A stretch of 64,000 bases of DNA. Origin: Aurantibacter_A sp965215845 (GTDB lineage: Bacteria; Bacteroidota; Bacteroidia; Flavobacteriales; Flavobacteriaceae). A program made the translations under genes and the position numbers. The notes beneath the pieces are model-generated. The model did no database searches. It was not told the origin of the DNA and saw only the letters and a list, made by a program, of their open reading frames with translations. How positions within the stretch are numbered: position 1 is the stretch's first letter; each line of letters begins with the position of its first letter. This document shows positions 7,587 through 16,726 of this stretch, piece by piece. Where the stretch lies: the NCBI GenBank assembly GCA_965215845.1, contig CBDCEL010000004.1:1-64000 (forward strand), given 5' to 3'.

Positions 7587-8489
7587 ATGCACAAGGAAAT
7601 CGAGGTCAAATCGGTACTGAACAAATCGAAGAAAAGGGATTCGTGGTTTCTTAGCGATTATACCGTAAATCTGTATAGCAGCTGTTCCTTCAACTGTTTG
7701 TACTGCTATATACGCGGAAGCAAATATGGCACCAACCTCGAGGAAAGCCTCTCGGTCAAAAGCAATGCCATCGAAATATTGGACAAGCAGTTGTTCAATC
7801 GGGCCAAAAAAGGGCAATATGGCATTATCGTGCTGTCCTCGGCCACGGAACCCTATCTCAAATTGGAAAAACAATATCAATTGACCCGGAAGGCCCTTAA
7901 GGTAATCGCCAAATATAAATTCCCGGTACATATCATTACGAAGTCCGATTTGATCGAGCGGGATTTTGACCTATTGCATCAAATCAATAAAACGGCCATC
8001 ATTCCCAATGATCTGAGTCGGCGATTGGAAGGAGGGGTCATCGTTTCCTTTTCCTTTTCTACACTTGACCCCAAGGTCGCCAAGATTTTCGAAAAGGGAG
8101 CAACACTTCCTTCCAATAGATTGGTCGCCTTGAACAAAACCTTGAAGCAAGGTTTTTTAACGGGCGTCTGTCTAATGCCATTGTTGCCTTTTATTTCAGA
8201 CACCACCGAAAGTTTACATTTATTTTTCTCCACCTTCAAAGAAAATAAAGTCGATTATATTTTGCCCGCTACGATAACACTATTTGGCAACGACAAGGCC
8301 GATAGTAAAACCTTGGTTTTGAAGGCCGTCAGAAAGCATTATCCCGAATTGGAAAATCGATATTTAAACTACTTCAAGAACGGATCGGAAATGCCTGAAT
8401 TTTATCGAAATGCCTTTTATAAAAAAATGATGGCACTATGCGGGGAATACGGTCTGAAGAATTTGATAGAAAAAAGAAGTAATCAATAA
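7587..8489 (+). CDS. Radical SAM protein, SplB-like
   Basis: A 300-residue radical SAM enzyme. The cluster motif is CSFNCLYC with Cys33, Cys37 and Cys40, the CxxxCxxC spacing typical of the spore-photoproduct-lyase-like (PA0069/Rv2578c) branch. A strand-rich SAM-binding core follows (IIVLSSATEPYL, HIITKSDLIERD, VIVSFSFSTLD, TGVCLMPLLPFISD). The organism need not sporulate: such proteins are widespread in non-spore-formers with unknown substrates. It lies 36 bp after sdaA and may be cotranscribed, but no functional link is obvious. Family assignment is good, function unknown. Confidence 0.8.
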   Translation: MHKEIEVKSVLNKSKKRDSWFLSDYTVNLYSSCSFNCLYCYIRGSKYGTNLEESLSVKSNAIEILDKQLFNRAKKGQYGIIVLSSATEPYLKLEKQYQLTRKALKVIAKYKFPVHIITKSDLIERDFDLLHQINKTAIIPNDLSRRLEGGVIVSFSFSTLDPKVAKIFEKGATLPSNRLVALNKTLKQGFLTGVCLMPLLPFISDTTESLHLFFSTFKENKVDYILPATITLFGNDKADSKTLVLKAVRKHYPELENRYLNYFKNGSEMPEFYRNAFYKKMMALCGEYGLKNLIEKRSNQ

Positions 8490-8586
8490 AATATGAATCC
8501 ATTGGCGGTGGACTTGCATTTTGTTGATCATTGCTGTTAAAGCTCCTTTGATTTTAGTAACTTTTACTCGGTATAACAAGTGGATT

Positions 8587-9747
8587 ATGATTAAGCCCTT
8601 ATTGTTCATATATATCTTTTGTCTAGTGAACCTAAGTACTTATGGGCAGGATTCACTATTGTGCGTTGGGCACCACTGGTCGGAAGATGAAGCAAGCCAA
8701 ATGATGAAAAAATTCTCCTCTGAATGGGAAGATTTGAAAAGCTGGGAAAGTAGGCGCCAAAGGATTAAACGAGGTATCATCGAGGGCATGCAGCTTGATA
8801 AAATGCCTAAAATTTCCGGAGATTTCAATGCCATTATCCACAGCAAGCGCGAAATGGACGGTTATACCGTTGAAAATATCGCAATAGAAAGCTTCCCTGG
8901 GTTCTATGTGACCGGCAATCTCTACCGACCGACGGGTCATAAAAAAAAATACGCTGGAATATTGAGTCCGCACGGCCACATGAAAGACAAGCGTTTTACA
9001 AGTTTTGTCCAGAATCGTGGTGCCGTGTTGGCCAGAATGGGGGCCATTGTTTTTGCCTACGACATGATCGGTTATGGCGAAAGTGGCCAAGTCGAACATA
9101 AAATACCAATCGCCCTTCTATTGCAAACCTATAACAGTAAGAGGGTCCTCGAGTATTTACTTTCGCGCCCCGATGTAGACTCGGCACGAATCGGTATGAC
9201 CGGCGGATCAGGCGGGGGTACCCAGACGTTTATGCTGACCGCCATTGATGACCGCATAAAGGTTGCTATTCCTGCCGTACAAGTGTCTGCCCACTTTTTC
9301 GGGGGCTGTGTCTGTGAAAGTGGAATGCCCATTCACAAAAGTAACGACCACCAAACCAACAATGTTGAAATTGCGGCCTTATGTGGGCCAAGACCCATGT
9401 TGATGATTTCTAACGGTGGGGATTGGACGCGGAATACCCCTCGATTGGAATACCCATATGTTCAAAACGTTTACAAACTTTACGATGCCGAACATCGGGT
9501 AGAGAATGTACACCTTCCTTTGGAAAGACATGATTATGGGTATTCAAAAAGGGCAGCGGCCTACAATTTTTTTCGCCATCATTTGCAGTTACCTTTTGAC
9601 ACCCCTTATGACGATGGATACAAAGAAGACTTTGTCACAATTCTACCTCCTGAAGAATTGAAGGTCTTCAATGTCGAAAAACCTAGGCCGAAAAATGCCT
9701 TGATGGGAGAAAAAGCAATTTTGGATTATTTAAAAATTGGGCTGTAG
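8587..9747 (+). CDS. Exported alpha/beta-hydrolase, acetyl-xylan-esterase-like
   Basis: A 386-residue exported hydrolase. A signal peptide covers residues 1-20 with likely cleavage before Gln21 (STYG|QDS). The catalytic elbow is GGSGGG in IGMTGGSGGGTQTF. SPHGHMKD looks like the oxyanion-hole segment, and LERHDYGYSKR near the C-terminus supplies the candidate catalytic His. This arrangement is typical of the AB-hydrolase group including acetyl xylan esterase and prolyl-oligopeptidase-like proteins common in Bacteroidota. The start is the ATG before the signal peptide; an upstream in-frame TTG would spoil the signal. The substrate, possibly an acetylated carbohydrate, is inferred. Confidence 0.72.
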   Translation: MIKPLLFIYIFCLVNLSTYGQDSLLCVGHHWSEDEASQMMKKFSSEWEDLKSWESRRQRIKRGIIEGMQLDKMPKISGDFNAIIHSKREMDGYTVENIAIESFPGFYVTGNLYRPTGHKKKYAGILSPHGHMKDKRFTSFVQNRGAVLARMGAIVFAYDMIGYGESGQVEHKIPIALLLQTYNSKRVLEYLLSRPDVDSARIGMTGGSGGGTQTFMLTAIDDRIKVAIPAVQVSAHFFGGCVCESGMPIHKSNDHQTNNVEIAALCGPRPMLMISNGGDWTRNTPRLEYPYVQNVYKLYDAEHRVENVHLPLERHDYGYSKRAAAYNFFRHHLQLPFDTPYDDGYKEDFVTILPPEELKVFNVEKPRPKNALMGEKAILDYLKIGL

Positions 9748-9770
9748 CCTAAAAAATATTGGGAAATAAT

Positions 9771-10223
9771 CTATTCGCACCCTACTTTTCGCCCGACATC
9801 TACAATATAAAAAATCTTCCAGCCAGTGCCATCATTCATCAATTGAAAGGAATTGGTACCACAATGACTGAGTTTGCCATCGATCCAGAATTCAAAACCG
9901 GTCCATGCATTCGCCATGGCTCCATCTATTTGAATATGGTATGAAGTAATTTTTTCCTCAAAATTTCTATCCTTTGGTATGCCCACAATTCCCTTTAAGA
10001 ATTTGTTGAAACTATCGGTTCTTAATACTACACCTTCCTGATTCTCACTTACCCGTTGCATGACGATTTCGGGCATAACGGTTTCCTTGATCTTTATGGA
10101 ATCCTGGGCATGGAACCCAGCGAAGAAATCTTCTATCGTCTTTTGTACTGCCGCCTTTTCATTCTCTTGTGAGGAGACTGTAAACGAGACCAGTAAAACT
10201 AGTGGTAGTAGATATTTTTTCAT
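9771..10223 (-). CDS. Exported NTF2-like (SnoaL/DUF4440-type) protein
   Basis: A 150-residue small exported protein. The ATG at 10223 gives a compact signal peptide (MKKYLLPLVL, cleavage near SSQ, mature N-terminus QENEK). A further in-frame TTG at 10241 overlaps the putative promoter box and is unlikely. The mature part (AAVQKTIEDFFAGFHAQDS and a C-terminal WKIFYIVDVG strand) resembles the NTF2-like superfamily, where a cone-shaped fold binds small ligands or has no catalysis. Another protein of this type is encoded at 51662-52168. Function unknown. Confidence 0.7.
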   Translation of the reverse strand: MKKYLLPLVLLVSFTVSSQENEKAAVQKTIEDFFAGFHAQDSIKIKETVMPEIVMQRVSENQEGVVLRTDSFNKFLKGIVGIPKDRNFEEKITSYHIQIDGAMANAWTGFEFWIDGKLSHCGTNSFQLMNDGTGWKIFYIVDVGRKVGCE

Positions 10224-10238
10224 TTTTTTGATTTTTTT

Positions 10239-10273
10239 CAAATGTAGCTTAAAATGACCGATCCCATTGTCAA
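10239..10273 (-). promoter_or_regulatory. Putative promoter of the NTF2-like gene
   Basis: On the minus strand TTGACA is followed, 21 nt later, by TACATTTG, which fits the Bacteroidota -7 consensus TAnnTTTG. The -7 box lies 15 nt upstream of the ATG at 10223, implying a short leader. A similar TTGACA/TAnnTTTG pair is seen before the fumarylacetoacetase gene. The spacer is slightly long. Confidence 0.4.
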
Positions 10274-10343
10274 TCTTTCCAAAAATCCGATAATCGAACC
10301 CTCCGACATTTTCCTTACATTTATCGCACCTAAACTGAACACC

Positions 10344-11162
10344 ATGTCAACCGCAAAAAAGGAATACAAAAGGGTCACCGTAAAATCGCTGGTCGAAATG
10401 AAGGAGAACAACGAGAAAATCTCCATGTTGACGGCCTATGATTATTCGATGGCCAAAATTGTCGATTCGGCCGACGTCGATGTCATTCTTGTAGGCGATT
10501 CGGCAAGTAATGTCATGGCTGGTCACGAAACTACACTACCAATAACTTTGGATCAAATGATATACCACGCCTCATCGGTCATACGGGCCGTAAAAAGAGC
10601 ATTGGTTGTTGTTGATATTCCTTTTGGCAGCTATCAGAGTGACCCCAAGGAGGCACTGCGTTCCGCCATTCGAATTATGAAGGAAAGTGGTGCGCATGCG
10701 GTAAAATTGGAAGGCGGAATCGAAATCAAGGAATCCGTTAAACGTATTTTAAATGCCGGTATTCCCGTTATGGGCCATTTGGGGCTGACCCCGCAGGCTA
10801 TTTATAAATTCGGTACCTACGCCGTTCGCGCCAAGGAAAAAGACGAAGCGGAAAAATTGATGGAAGATGCCGTTTTACTTGAAAAATTGGGTTGCTTCGG
10901 AATTGTGCTCGAAAAAATTCCGGCCGAACTGACCAAAAAAGTTTCTGAAAGTATCTCCATTCCGACCATCGGGATTGGCGGAGGCAAATATGCGGACGGG
11001 CAAGTATTGGTCATTCACGATTTATTAGGGATGACCCACGAGTTTAATCCCCGATTTTTACGGAGATATATGAACTTATACGAAGATATGGGGAAAGCTA
11101 TTTCCCAATATGTGGATGATGTCAAGCGTAAGGACTTTCCCAGTGACGAGGAACAATATTAG
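10344..11162 (+). CDS. panB: 3-methyl-2-oxobutanoate hydroxymethyltransferase PanB
   Basis: Transfers a hydroxymethyl group from methylenetetrahydrofolate to 2-oxoisovalerate, giving ketopantoate, the first step of pantothenate synthesis. The 272-residue protein has the expected blocks: ISMLTAYDYSMAKIVD, VGDSASNVMAGHETTLPIT (metal-binding Asp and Ser region), DIPFGSYQ, AVKLEGG, PVMGHLGLTPQ and IGIGGG. The start is the ATG at 10344, giving the typical short N-terminus; the longer frame upstream has no support. lspA follows 23 nt downstream. coaE, for the end of the CoA pathway, lies at the other end of the window. Confidence 0.96.
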   Translation: MSTAKKEYKRVTVKSLVEMKENNEKISMLTAYDYSMAKIVDSADVDVILVGDSASNVMAGHETTLPITLDQMIYHASSVIRAVKRALVVVDIPFGSYQSDPKEALRSAIRIMKESGAHAVKLEGGIEIKESVKRILNAGIPVMGHLGLTPQAIYKFGTYAVRAKEKDEAEKLMEDAVLLEKLGCFGIVLEKIPAELTKKVSESISIPTIGIGGGKYADGQVLVIHDLLGMTHEFNPRFLRRYMNLYEDMGKAISQYVDDVKRKDFPSDEEQY

Positions 11163-11185
11163 TAGTTGCGATAAAAATCAACGGT

Positions 11186-11668
11186 TTGATAAAGAGAATC
11201 ATAATAATTTCCCTGGTTTTGATGAACATCGGATGCGACCAGATTTCAAAGGAAGTGGTTCGAAAAAACATTGTTCCCAATGATTATATCGAAGTGGTCG
11301 GCAATAATCTTGTTTTGACCAATGTTGAGAATACAGGGGCCATGCTGGGTTTTGGGCAGAACCTCCCTCCTATGTTGAAAATCATTTTTCTTCAGGCAAT
11401 TCCAATAATCGTATTGTTGATTCTGCTTTATCGCTTACTTAGTAAAAAAGAATTTGATAAATGGATGGTCGTCGCCTTTGCCTTTGTAATTGGCGGTGGA
11501 ATCGGTAATCTAATCGACCGAGTTGTTCATGGTTCTGTGACCGACTTCTTTTTGGTCGAACTCGGCTTTTTCAAGACCGGAATCTTCAATATGGCCGATG
11601 TCTCTGTTACTCTGGGTGTGCTGATGATTTTACTTCTTTCTCTACGGGGTAAAAAATTCGCGTTATAG
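11186..11668 (+). CDS. lspA: Lipoprotein signal peptidase LspA
   Basis: An inner-membrane aspartyl protease that removes signal peptides from diacylated prolipoproteins. At 160 residues with four hydrophobic segments it has the family motifs: CDQISK (17-22), VENTGAMLGFG, GGGIGNLIDR, VTDF with Asp120 and FNMADVSVTLG with Asp138, the catalytic pair. The start codon is TTG at 11186, chosen because it yields the usual N-terminus before NIGCDQ; the first ATG would remove most of the first membrane helix. The many lipoproteins in this window are its expected substrates. The stop codon overlaps the next start by one base (TAGTG). Confidence 0.94.
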   Translation: MIKRIIIISLVLMNIGCDQISKEVVRKNIVPNDYIEVVGNNLVLTNVENTGAMLGFGQNLPPMLKIIFLQAIPIIVLLILLYRLLSKKEFDKWMVVAFAFVIGGGIGNLIDRVVHGSVTDFFLVELGFFKTGIFNMADVSVTLGVLMILLLSLRGKKFAL

Positions 11669-12369
11669 TGTCCTCAAAAAGCGAACATTCGAATTCGTCG
11701 AATCTTCAGGTGATCTATGAAGACAATCATCTAATCGTCGTCAACAAACGAGCCGGGGATATTGTTCAGGGAGATAAAACTGGAGATACCCCATTGAGCG
11801 AATTCGTCAAGATGTATATCAAAAGAAAATACAAGAAGCCCGGAGCAGTTTTCTTAGGTGTGGTTCATCGACTGGATCGCCCAACTTCTGGGGTTTTGGT
11901 CTTCGCGCGAACCTCAAAGGCGCTGACCCGGTTGAACAAAATGTTCGCTGAAAAGACTACTGGAAAAAAGTACTGGGCCATTGTAAAAAATCCCCCTCCC
12001 AAAGAATCTGATACACTGATACACTGGTTAAAGCGAAATTCGAAACAGAACAAATCATATGCCCATAAAAAAAAGGTATCCGAGGGCAAAAAGGCAATCT
12101 TGGATTATCGGCTTTTAAGGAAATTGAACAACTTCTATTTGTTGGAAATCGATTTACATACGGGTAGGCACCACCAGATTCGAGCCCAACTGGCAGCCAT
12201 TGGCTGTTCAATAAAGGGAGATTTGAAATATGGGGCGAATCGCAGCAATAAAGATGGCAGCATTCACCTACATGCAAGGGAGTTGACCTTGGAACACCCG
12301 GTAAAAAAAGAGTCCATGACCTTCTTGGCGGACCCTCCCAAAGATCCAGTTTGGAACGCTTGTTGCTGA
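11668..12369 (+). CDS. RluA-family RNA pseudouridine synthase
   Basis: Isomerises specific uridines to pseudouridine in RNA. The 233-residue protein has the RluA-type core with GVVHRLDRPTSGVLVFA containing the catalytic Asp70, preceded by YEDNHLIVVNKRAG and followed by GRHHQIRAQLA. No S4 domain is visible, so it is closer to the RluA/RluC-like short forms than to RluD; the target site cannot be named. The GTG start overlaps the lspA stop by one base, so translation of the two is likely coupled. Confidence 0.88.
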   Translation: MSSKSEHSNSSNLQVIYEDNHLIVVNKRAGDIVQGDKTGDTPLSEFVKMYIKRKYKKPGAVFLGVVHRLDRPTSGVLVFARTSKALTRLNKMFAEKTTGKKYWAIVKNPPPKESDTLIHWLKRNSKQNKSYAHKKKVSEGKKAILDYRLLRKLNNFYLLEIDLHTGRHHQIRAQLAAIGCSIKGDLKYGANRSNKDGSIHLHARELTLEHPVKKESMTFLADPPKDPVWNACC

Positions 12370-12419
12370 AGTGCTATTGAATCACTTTTTTTATATTTAA
12401 CCTTTTAAAACACTAGACC

Positions 12420-12965
12420 ATGATAAAGAGAGCACTATTTATTTTTTGCGTAATCCTGATTTCTTCTTGCGGAACGTACAACTCCATTGACAATTTCTAT
12501 GAGGCCCATAAGAACGATGATCAGGTAACCGCGGTTCGCGTACCACAATTCATGTTGTCAATGATCAGCAATATTTCACCGGAAATGAATTCATTGATCG
12601 GTAACACCAAGGATCTTCGTTACATGCAATTCCCAAGTGCCACGCCGGCCAAAACTCAATTTTTGAACAAACAGATGAACGGAATCACCGGCAATTCATT
12701 CATAGAAGTCTATCGTAAGAACGACGACCTTAAACGCAACATCGTTTCCATTCGTGAAAAGAAAAATGCGGTCAAGGAAATTCTGATATATAACAACAAT
12801 TTGACACGCGGCTCCTTTCTGTACTTCAATGGAAATTTTGACCCTGTAAAAGTGCGACAAATGGCCAAGAGCGAAGAATTTCAAAAACTGGGCGACGGAC
12901 TCATCAACCAATTCGGAATGGGTACCCCGGGTATCAATCAGGGTGAGGAAGAGAAGAGCAACTAG
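12420..12965 (+). CDS. DUF4252 family lipoprotein
   Basis: A 181-residue lipoprotein: hydrophobic residues 5-14 followed by the lipobox ISSC with Cys17. The body (residues 25-165) fits the DUF4252 family of Bacteroidota, small periplasmic or outer-membrane lipoproteins often encoded near ECF sigma/anti-sigma genes. No such sigma genes are adjacent here. It has an acidic, low-complexity tail (GEEEKSN). The function is unknown. It lies 50 bp after the pseudouridine synthase gene with a weak intervening hairpin, and is convergent with the transporter gene that follows. Confidence 0.75.
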   Translation: MIKRALFIFCVILISSCGTYNSIDNFYEAHKNDDQVTAVRVPQFMLSMISNISPEMNSLIGNTKDLRYMQFPSATPAKTQFLNKQMNGITGNSFIEVYRKNDDLKRNIVSIREKKNAVKEILIYNNNLTRGSFLYFNGNFDPVKVRQMAKSEEFQKLGDGLINQFGMGTPGINQGEEEKSN

Positions 12966-12996
12966 CAGTTCCCCGTGAGTTTTGCTGAATCGAGCC

Positions 12997-13854
12997 TTAG
13001 GTCTGCAGCCTAAAGCTCTCGATCAAAACGGAAGCAACAATCAGAATGCCTCCGAAAATTGTAGGCCAAGAAGGTATTTCGGAAAGAAACAAGACGCCAA
13101 TAACGATTCCATAAACAGGTTGAACACTGCTCAAAATACTTGCCGTTGTAATCGAAAAATGTCTAAAACTTCTCAGGAATAAGGTGTGGCCAATGGCGGT
13201 AGTCAAGATGGCCAATGCCATCAAGCCTTTCCATTGCGATAAGACCATATCAAAATCGGCAAATATTACCGCCGGAATTAGCATGAGGCCGGTGATTCCG
13301 GCTTGATGGGTCATCAGCAACGAACCATTGTATTTTGAAACTTTCGATTTCATAAGCAGATTACGAAGCGAATAGCACAGTGCGGAGAAAACCCCGATGG
13401 CCACCGCCATAGTGTACGAATTATCAAAATTGAAATCGGGCACAAGAAAATAGATTCCGCACAAAAGCAAAACACCCAAAACCAAGTGTATTTTCTGAAA
13501 CTTGGTCTTTAGCATAAAAGGTTCCAAAAAAGCAGTAATCACCGGGTATGTAAAGAGAGAGAGCATTCCAATGGCGACATTTGACCACTGCAACGAATAA
13601 AAATAAGTAAGCCAATGGACGCACATCAATATTCCCCCTAAAACTACCAGGGGAATATCCCTTTTTTCGACTTTAAGCGAAATGCCTTTCCACCTGCAAT
13701 ATACGGCCAACAGCACGAACGCCAACAGGGCCCTTAGGCCAATGGTAACAGGTACCGGAAGTTCTACATAACGCCCTAATGCGCCAGAGGTACTTATAAA
13801 AAGCATTGCCAGATTGATCTCAAGCAAATGTGCAATCTGTGGCTTTTTGTTCAC
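12997..13854 (-). CDS. EamA/DMT-family transporter
   Basis: A 285-residue inner-membrane protein with about ten hydrophobic segments in two repeated halves, the pattern of the drug/metabolite transporter superfamily with two EamA domains. Recognisable pieces are SGALGRYVELP, GLRALLAFVLLAVY, LLTHQAGITGLML and SSVQPVYGIVIGVLFLSEIPSW, the last being the conserved C-terminal EamA block. It probably exports a metabolite or amino acid; the substrate cannot be deduced. The gene lies 8 bp after the stop of the leftward helical-protein gene, so the two may be cotranscribed. Confidence 0.85.
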   Translation of the reverse strand: MNKKPQIAHLLEINLAMLFISTSGALGRYVELPVPVTIGLRALLAFVLLAVYCRWKGISLKVEKRDIPLVVLGGILMCVHWLTYFYSLQWSNVAIGMLSLFTYPVITAFLEPFMLKTKFQKIHLVLGVLLLCGIYFLVPDFNFDNSYTMAVAIGVFSALCYSLRNLLMKSKVSKYNGSLLMTHQAGITGLMLIPAVIFADFDMVLSQWKGLMALAILTTAIGHTLFLRSFRHFSITTASILSSVQPVYGIVIGVLFLSEIPSWPTIFGGILIVASVLIESFRLQT

Positions 13855-13862
13855 TGCTTTCT

Positions 13863-15407
13863 TTAGCGGGTAAGTAGTTTGGCTCTTTCTTGAATAATCA
13901 AGGCCACCGGCCTGTTTTGCAGGTGACTTTCAAGCCAAGAAATGATATCCAAATAGAGAAATGGCCTTTTTTCATACGGATGGTCTTCATATTTCTTGAG
14001 CTTTCTGTAAAGCTTTTCAAATTCGCTTTTCAATTCATGGGGATAGATATTTCGTAGGTTCCTCAAGAAATCCAACATCTCTTTTTGTACCGCATGCATA
14101 TCGTTCATCCGTAATAGAAATTTATAGGTACTTTTTAACTGCACCTCTAAATGGTAGTCCATTCCCGCCTCATAATGCGCGATCAGACTGAGTATACGTG
14201 CAAAGCACATCAAATCCTCGCGCATTTTCAGCCCCCTGTTCTTTATGATCTTATTGAGGTATAAAATGCAATTCTTGTAGTCGGCATTGCCAAAATAGAG
14301 AGAGGCAACCTTGTAGTAAAGAACCATGATATGATGTGCGTCAATACGCCCTTTGTGCTTGTTTATTCCATATTCGATTATGCGCACTAAATACAGCCCT
14401 TTCTTAAAGGTGCCATCCATAAAATGAAGGTTCAATCTATGCGAATTCAAATAGAGAAAGACCAATGAGGATATATTGTCGTTTTTAGGAAAATCCTTGG
14501 CTTCGACCGTTTTTTCGAGTAATTCAAGTGTTTCTTTAAATTGGGATCTATATCTTACATTAAATAAAGACTCTAGCAAATAATTATTTCCTTTCAAAAA
14601 GAATACCGGATGCCGCGCCATCATATCGGGTCTTTCGTAAAAAAGATCGACCCATTTACTGGAATATTTATAGCAAGAAAGAAAATCCTGGGTCAAAAAA
14701 CTATACCATAGATATGCCTTGTACAGCCATAGTTTTTCTCGAAAGCCTAGTTTTTCGATATCGTGTTTCGGAAGCTGCCGCTCAAAATATTTTTTAATTT
14801 TTTGGTAGTCCTCGTCATTTCTCACATAGCCGACTTTCAACATCCATCCATAAAGCTGAAGTGACAGATTAGACAATTTGCTGGTCATCACATTAGCCGC
14901 GGAAAGTTCTTTTGCCTGAACGGCCAGTTCATCTGCCCTATCTGGAATGCTACGTGTAATGAATTGTGTCTCAATTATTTTTTCGAGTTCGACTATTTCA
15001 TAGGCAATGTTCTTTTCCTCATTCTCTATGGCCGTATTCTTGGCCTTGTCAAGAATTTTCAAGCTCTGTTTGTAAAGCCCTTTTTGGTAGAGAATGGTCG
15101 CAAAATCGAGTTGTTCGCGTATTTGCACCCTAATATTCTGGTTCACGGGGTTTAGTCGAAGGCTTACCAAAATCTGCTTGTATAAATGGGCCTTTAAATT
15201 TGAGAGCTGCGCCTTTTTGACAATTCCACTTTCCAAAATTGCCCTTTCGTCGTAGTTTCTGAGTTTATCGAGAAGCACGAACAGGGCCAGAAATTTCGCA
15301 TCGGTATTAACGCCCAAACGGCCTACATAAAGCTTGAACTGCCGTTTTTCAGATTTCGATAGCGATTTGATAAGAACAAATAGAGCATCTTTGTGCGTAT
15401 TTGTCAT
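13863..15407 (-). CDS. Conserved helical (TPR-like) protein, function unknown
   Basis: A 514-residue soluble protein without signal peptide. It begins KDALFVLIKSLSKSEKRQFKLYVGR and is then almost entirely alpha-helical, with helix-turn-helix spacing typical of TPR or similar solenoid repeats (for example ILYQKGLYKQSLKILDKAKN and ASLYFGNADYKNCILYLNKI). I recognise it only as a protein type common in Flavobacteria, with no assigned role; a scaffold or regulatory function is a guess. It is divergent from leuA, with about 145 bp between them. Confidence 0.6.
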   Translation of the reverse strand: MTNTHKDALFVLIKSLSKSEKRQFKLYVGRLGVNTDAKFLALFVLLDKLRNYDERAILESGIVKKAQLSNLKAHLYKQILVSLRLNPVNQNIRVQIREQLDFATILYQKGLYKQSLKILDKAKNTAIENEEKNIAYEIVELEKIIETQFITRSIPDRADELAVQAKELSAANVMTSKLSNLSLQLYGWMLKVGYVRNDEDYQKIKKYFERQLPKHDIEKLGFREKLWLYKAYLWYSFLTQDFLSCYKYSSKWVDLFYERPDMMARHPVFFLKGNNYLLESLFNVRYRSQFKETLELLEKTVEAKDFPKNDNISSLVFLYLNSHRLNLHFMDGTFKKGLYLVRIIEYGINKHKGRIDAHHIMVLYYKVASLYFGNADYKNCILYLNKIIKNRGLKMREDLMCFARILSLIAHYEAGMDYHLEVQLKSTYKFLLRMNDMHAVQKEMLDFLRNLRNIYPHELKSEFEKLYRKLKKYEDHPYEKRPFLYLDIISWLESHLQNRPVALIIQERAKLLTR

Positions 15408-15553
15408 CGTAAAAAATAAGGATTAAACAATTGTTTATCAGGTTTTTATAGAATACCAAATATGCTTAAGTGTTGTAAACGCAAAGGTAAATCCTATGAC
15501 GTTTGGCCCAAGGGTCATATATTCGTAATTACGAGCTAAACTACGCAAATATA

Positions 15554-16726
15554 ATGAGCAAAGATATAGTACACATTTTTGATACCACCTTGCGTGACGG
15601 GGAGCAGGTACCAGGCTGTAAACTTGACGTAGGTCAAAAATTGGTCATTGCGGAAAGGTTGGACAACCTTGGGGTAGATATCATCGAAGCTGGTTTTCCG
15701 ATATCGAGTCCAGGTGACTTTAGCTCGGTGACCGAAATTGCAAAATTGGTCAAACATGCAACCGTCTGCGGCTTGACCAGAGCAGTAAAGAAAGATATCG
15801 AAGTGGCAGCTGAGGCCCTAAAACCTGCAAAAAAACCGAGGATACACACTGGAATCGGTACATCTGACTCCCATATCAAACATAAATTCAATTCAAATCG
15901 CGAGGCCATAATCGAACGGGCGGTTGCCGCAGTAAGCCTTGCGAAGTCTTTCGTGGAGGATGTGGAGTTTTATGCCGAGGATGCGGGCCGAACCGACAAC
16001 GAATTTCTGGCCAGGGTCTGCGAAGCCGTCATTAAGGCAGGTGCAACGGTCCTCAATATACCTGATACTACCGGTTATTGCCTGCCTGAAGAATATGGCG
16101 CCAAGATGAAATACCTAAAGGAGAATGTCAAGGGAATCGAAAAGGCCATTCTTTCATGCCATTGTCATAACGACCTTGGTTTGGCGACCGCCAATTCGAT
16201 TTCGGGGGTCATCAATGGCGCCCGTCAAATCGAGTGCACCATAAACGGGATAGGCGAGCGTGCCGGAAATACTTCTTTGGAGGAAGTAGTCATGATCTTA
16301 AGGCAGCACCCAGACCTGAACTTGGATACCAATATCAACAGTAAGTTATTGTACAGCACAAGCCAAATGGTATCGCAAAAAATGGGAATGTTGGTACAAC
16401 CCAATAAGGCCATCGTGGGATCGAACGCCTTTGCTCATAGTTCGGGAATTCATCAAGACGGGGTTATAAAAAACCGGGAAACTTATGAGATAATCGATCC
16501 CGAGGAGGTCGGAGTCGATGAATCATCCATCGTGCTGACCGCTAGAAGTGGTAGAGCCGCCCTTGCCTATCGGGCAAAAAAAGTAGGGTATGAACTGACC
16601 AAGGTCCAGTTGGACGAGGTGTATGATGAATTTTTGAAGCACGCCGACCGCAAAAAGGAAGTGGTTGACGATGATATCCACGAGATCATTGCTGCCACCA
16701 ACGTAAAAATCGAAAGTGTCACTTAA
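15554..16726 (+). CDS. leuA: 2-isopropylmalate synthase, short form
   Basis: Condenses 2-oxoisovalerate with acetyl-CoA, the first leucine-specific step. The HMGL-like TIM barrel is clear: FDTTLRDGEQ near the N-terminus, GIGTSDSHI, the metal-binding HCHND motif and GIGERAGNTSLEEVVM. The 390 residues end in HEIIAATNVKIESVT; the C-terminal LeuA dimerisation/allosteric domain (about 120 residues in the E. coli enzyme) is absent. Start chosen at ATG 15554, directly before the first barrel strand. It overlaps leuB by one base (TAATG). Homocitrate or citramalate synthase is excluded mainly by the leuB partner. Confidence 0.88.
   Translation: MSKDIVHIFDTTLRDGEQVPGCKLDVGQKLVIAERLDNLGVDIIEAGFPISSPGDFSSVTEIAKLVKHATVCGLTRAVKKDIEVAAEALKPAKKPRIHTGIGTSDSHIKHKFNSNREAIIERAVAAVSLAKSFVEDVEFYAEDAGRTDNEFLARVCEAVIKAGATVLNIPDTTGYCLPEEYGAKMKYLKENVKGIEKAILSCHCHNDLGLATANSISGVINGARQIECTINGIGERAGNTSLEEVVMILRQHPDLNLDTNINSKLLYSTSQMVSQKMGMLVQPNKAIVGSNAFAHSSGIHQDGVIKNRETYEIIDPEEVGVDESSIVLTARSGRAALAYRAKKVGYELTKVQLDEVYDEFLKHADRKKEVVDDDIHEIIAATNVKIESVT

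Noticed and set aside
12992..13018. GAGCCTTAGG/CCTAAAGCTC hairpin as a terminator between convergent genes
   Set aside because: The stem has mismatches, no T-tract on the plus strand, and it overlaps the transporter coding sequence.
15408..15553. Leader peptide or attenuator before leuA
   Set aside because: No leucine-codon run and no competing hairpins were seen in the intergenic region.
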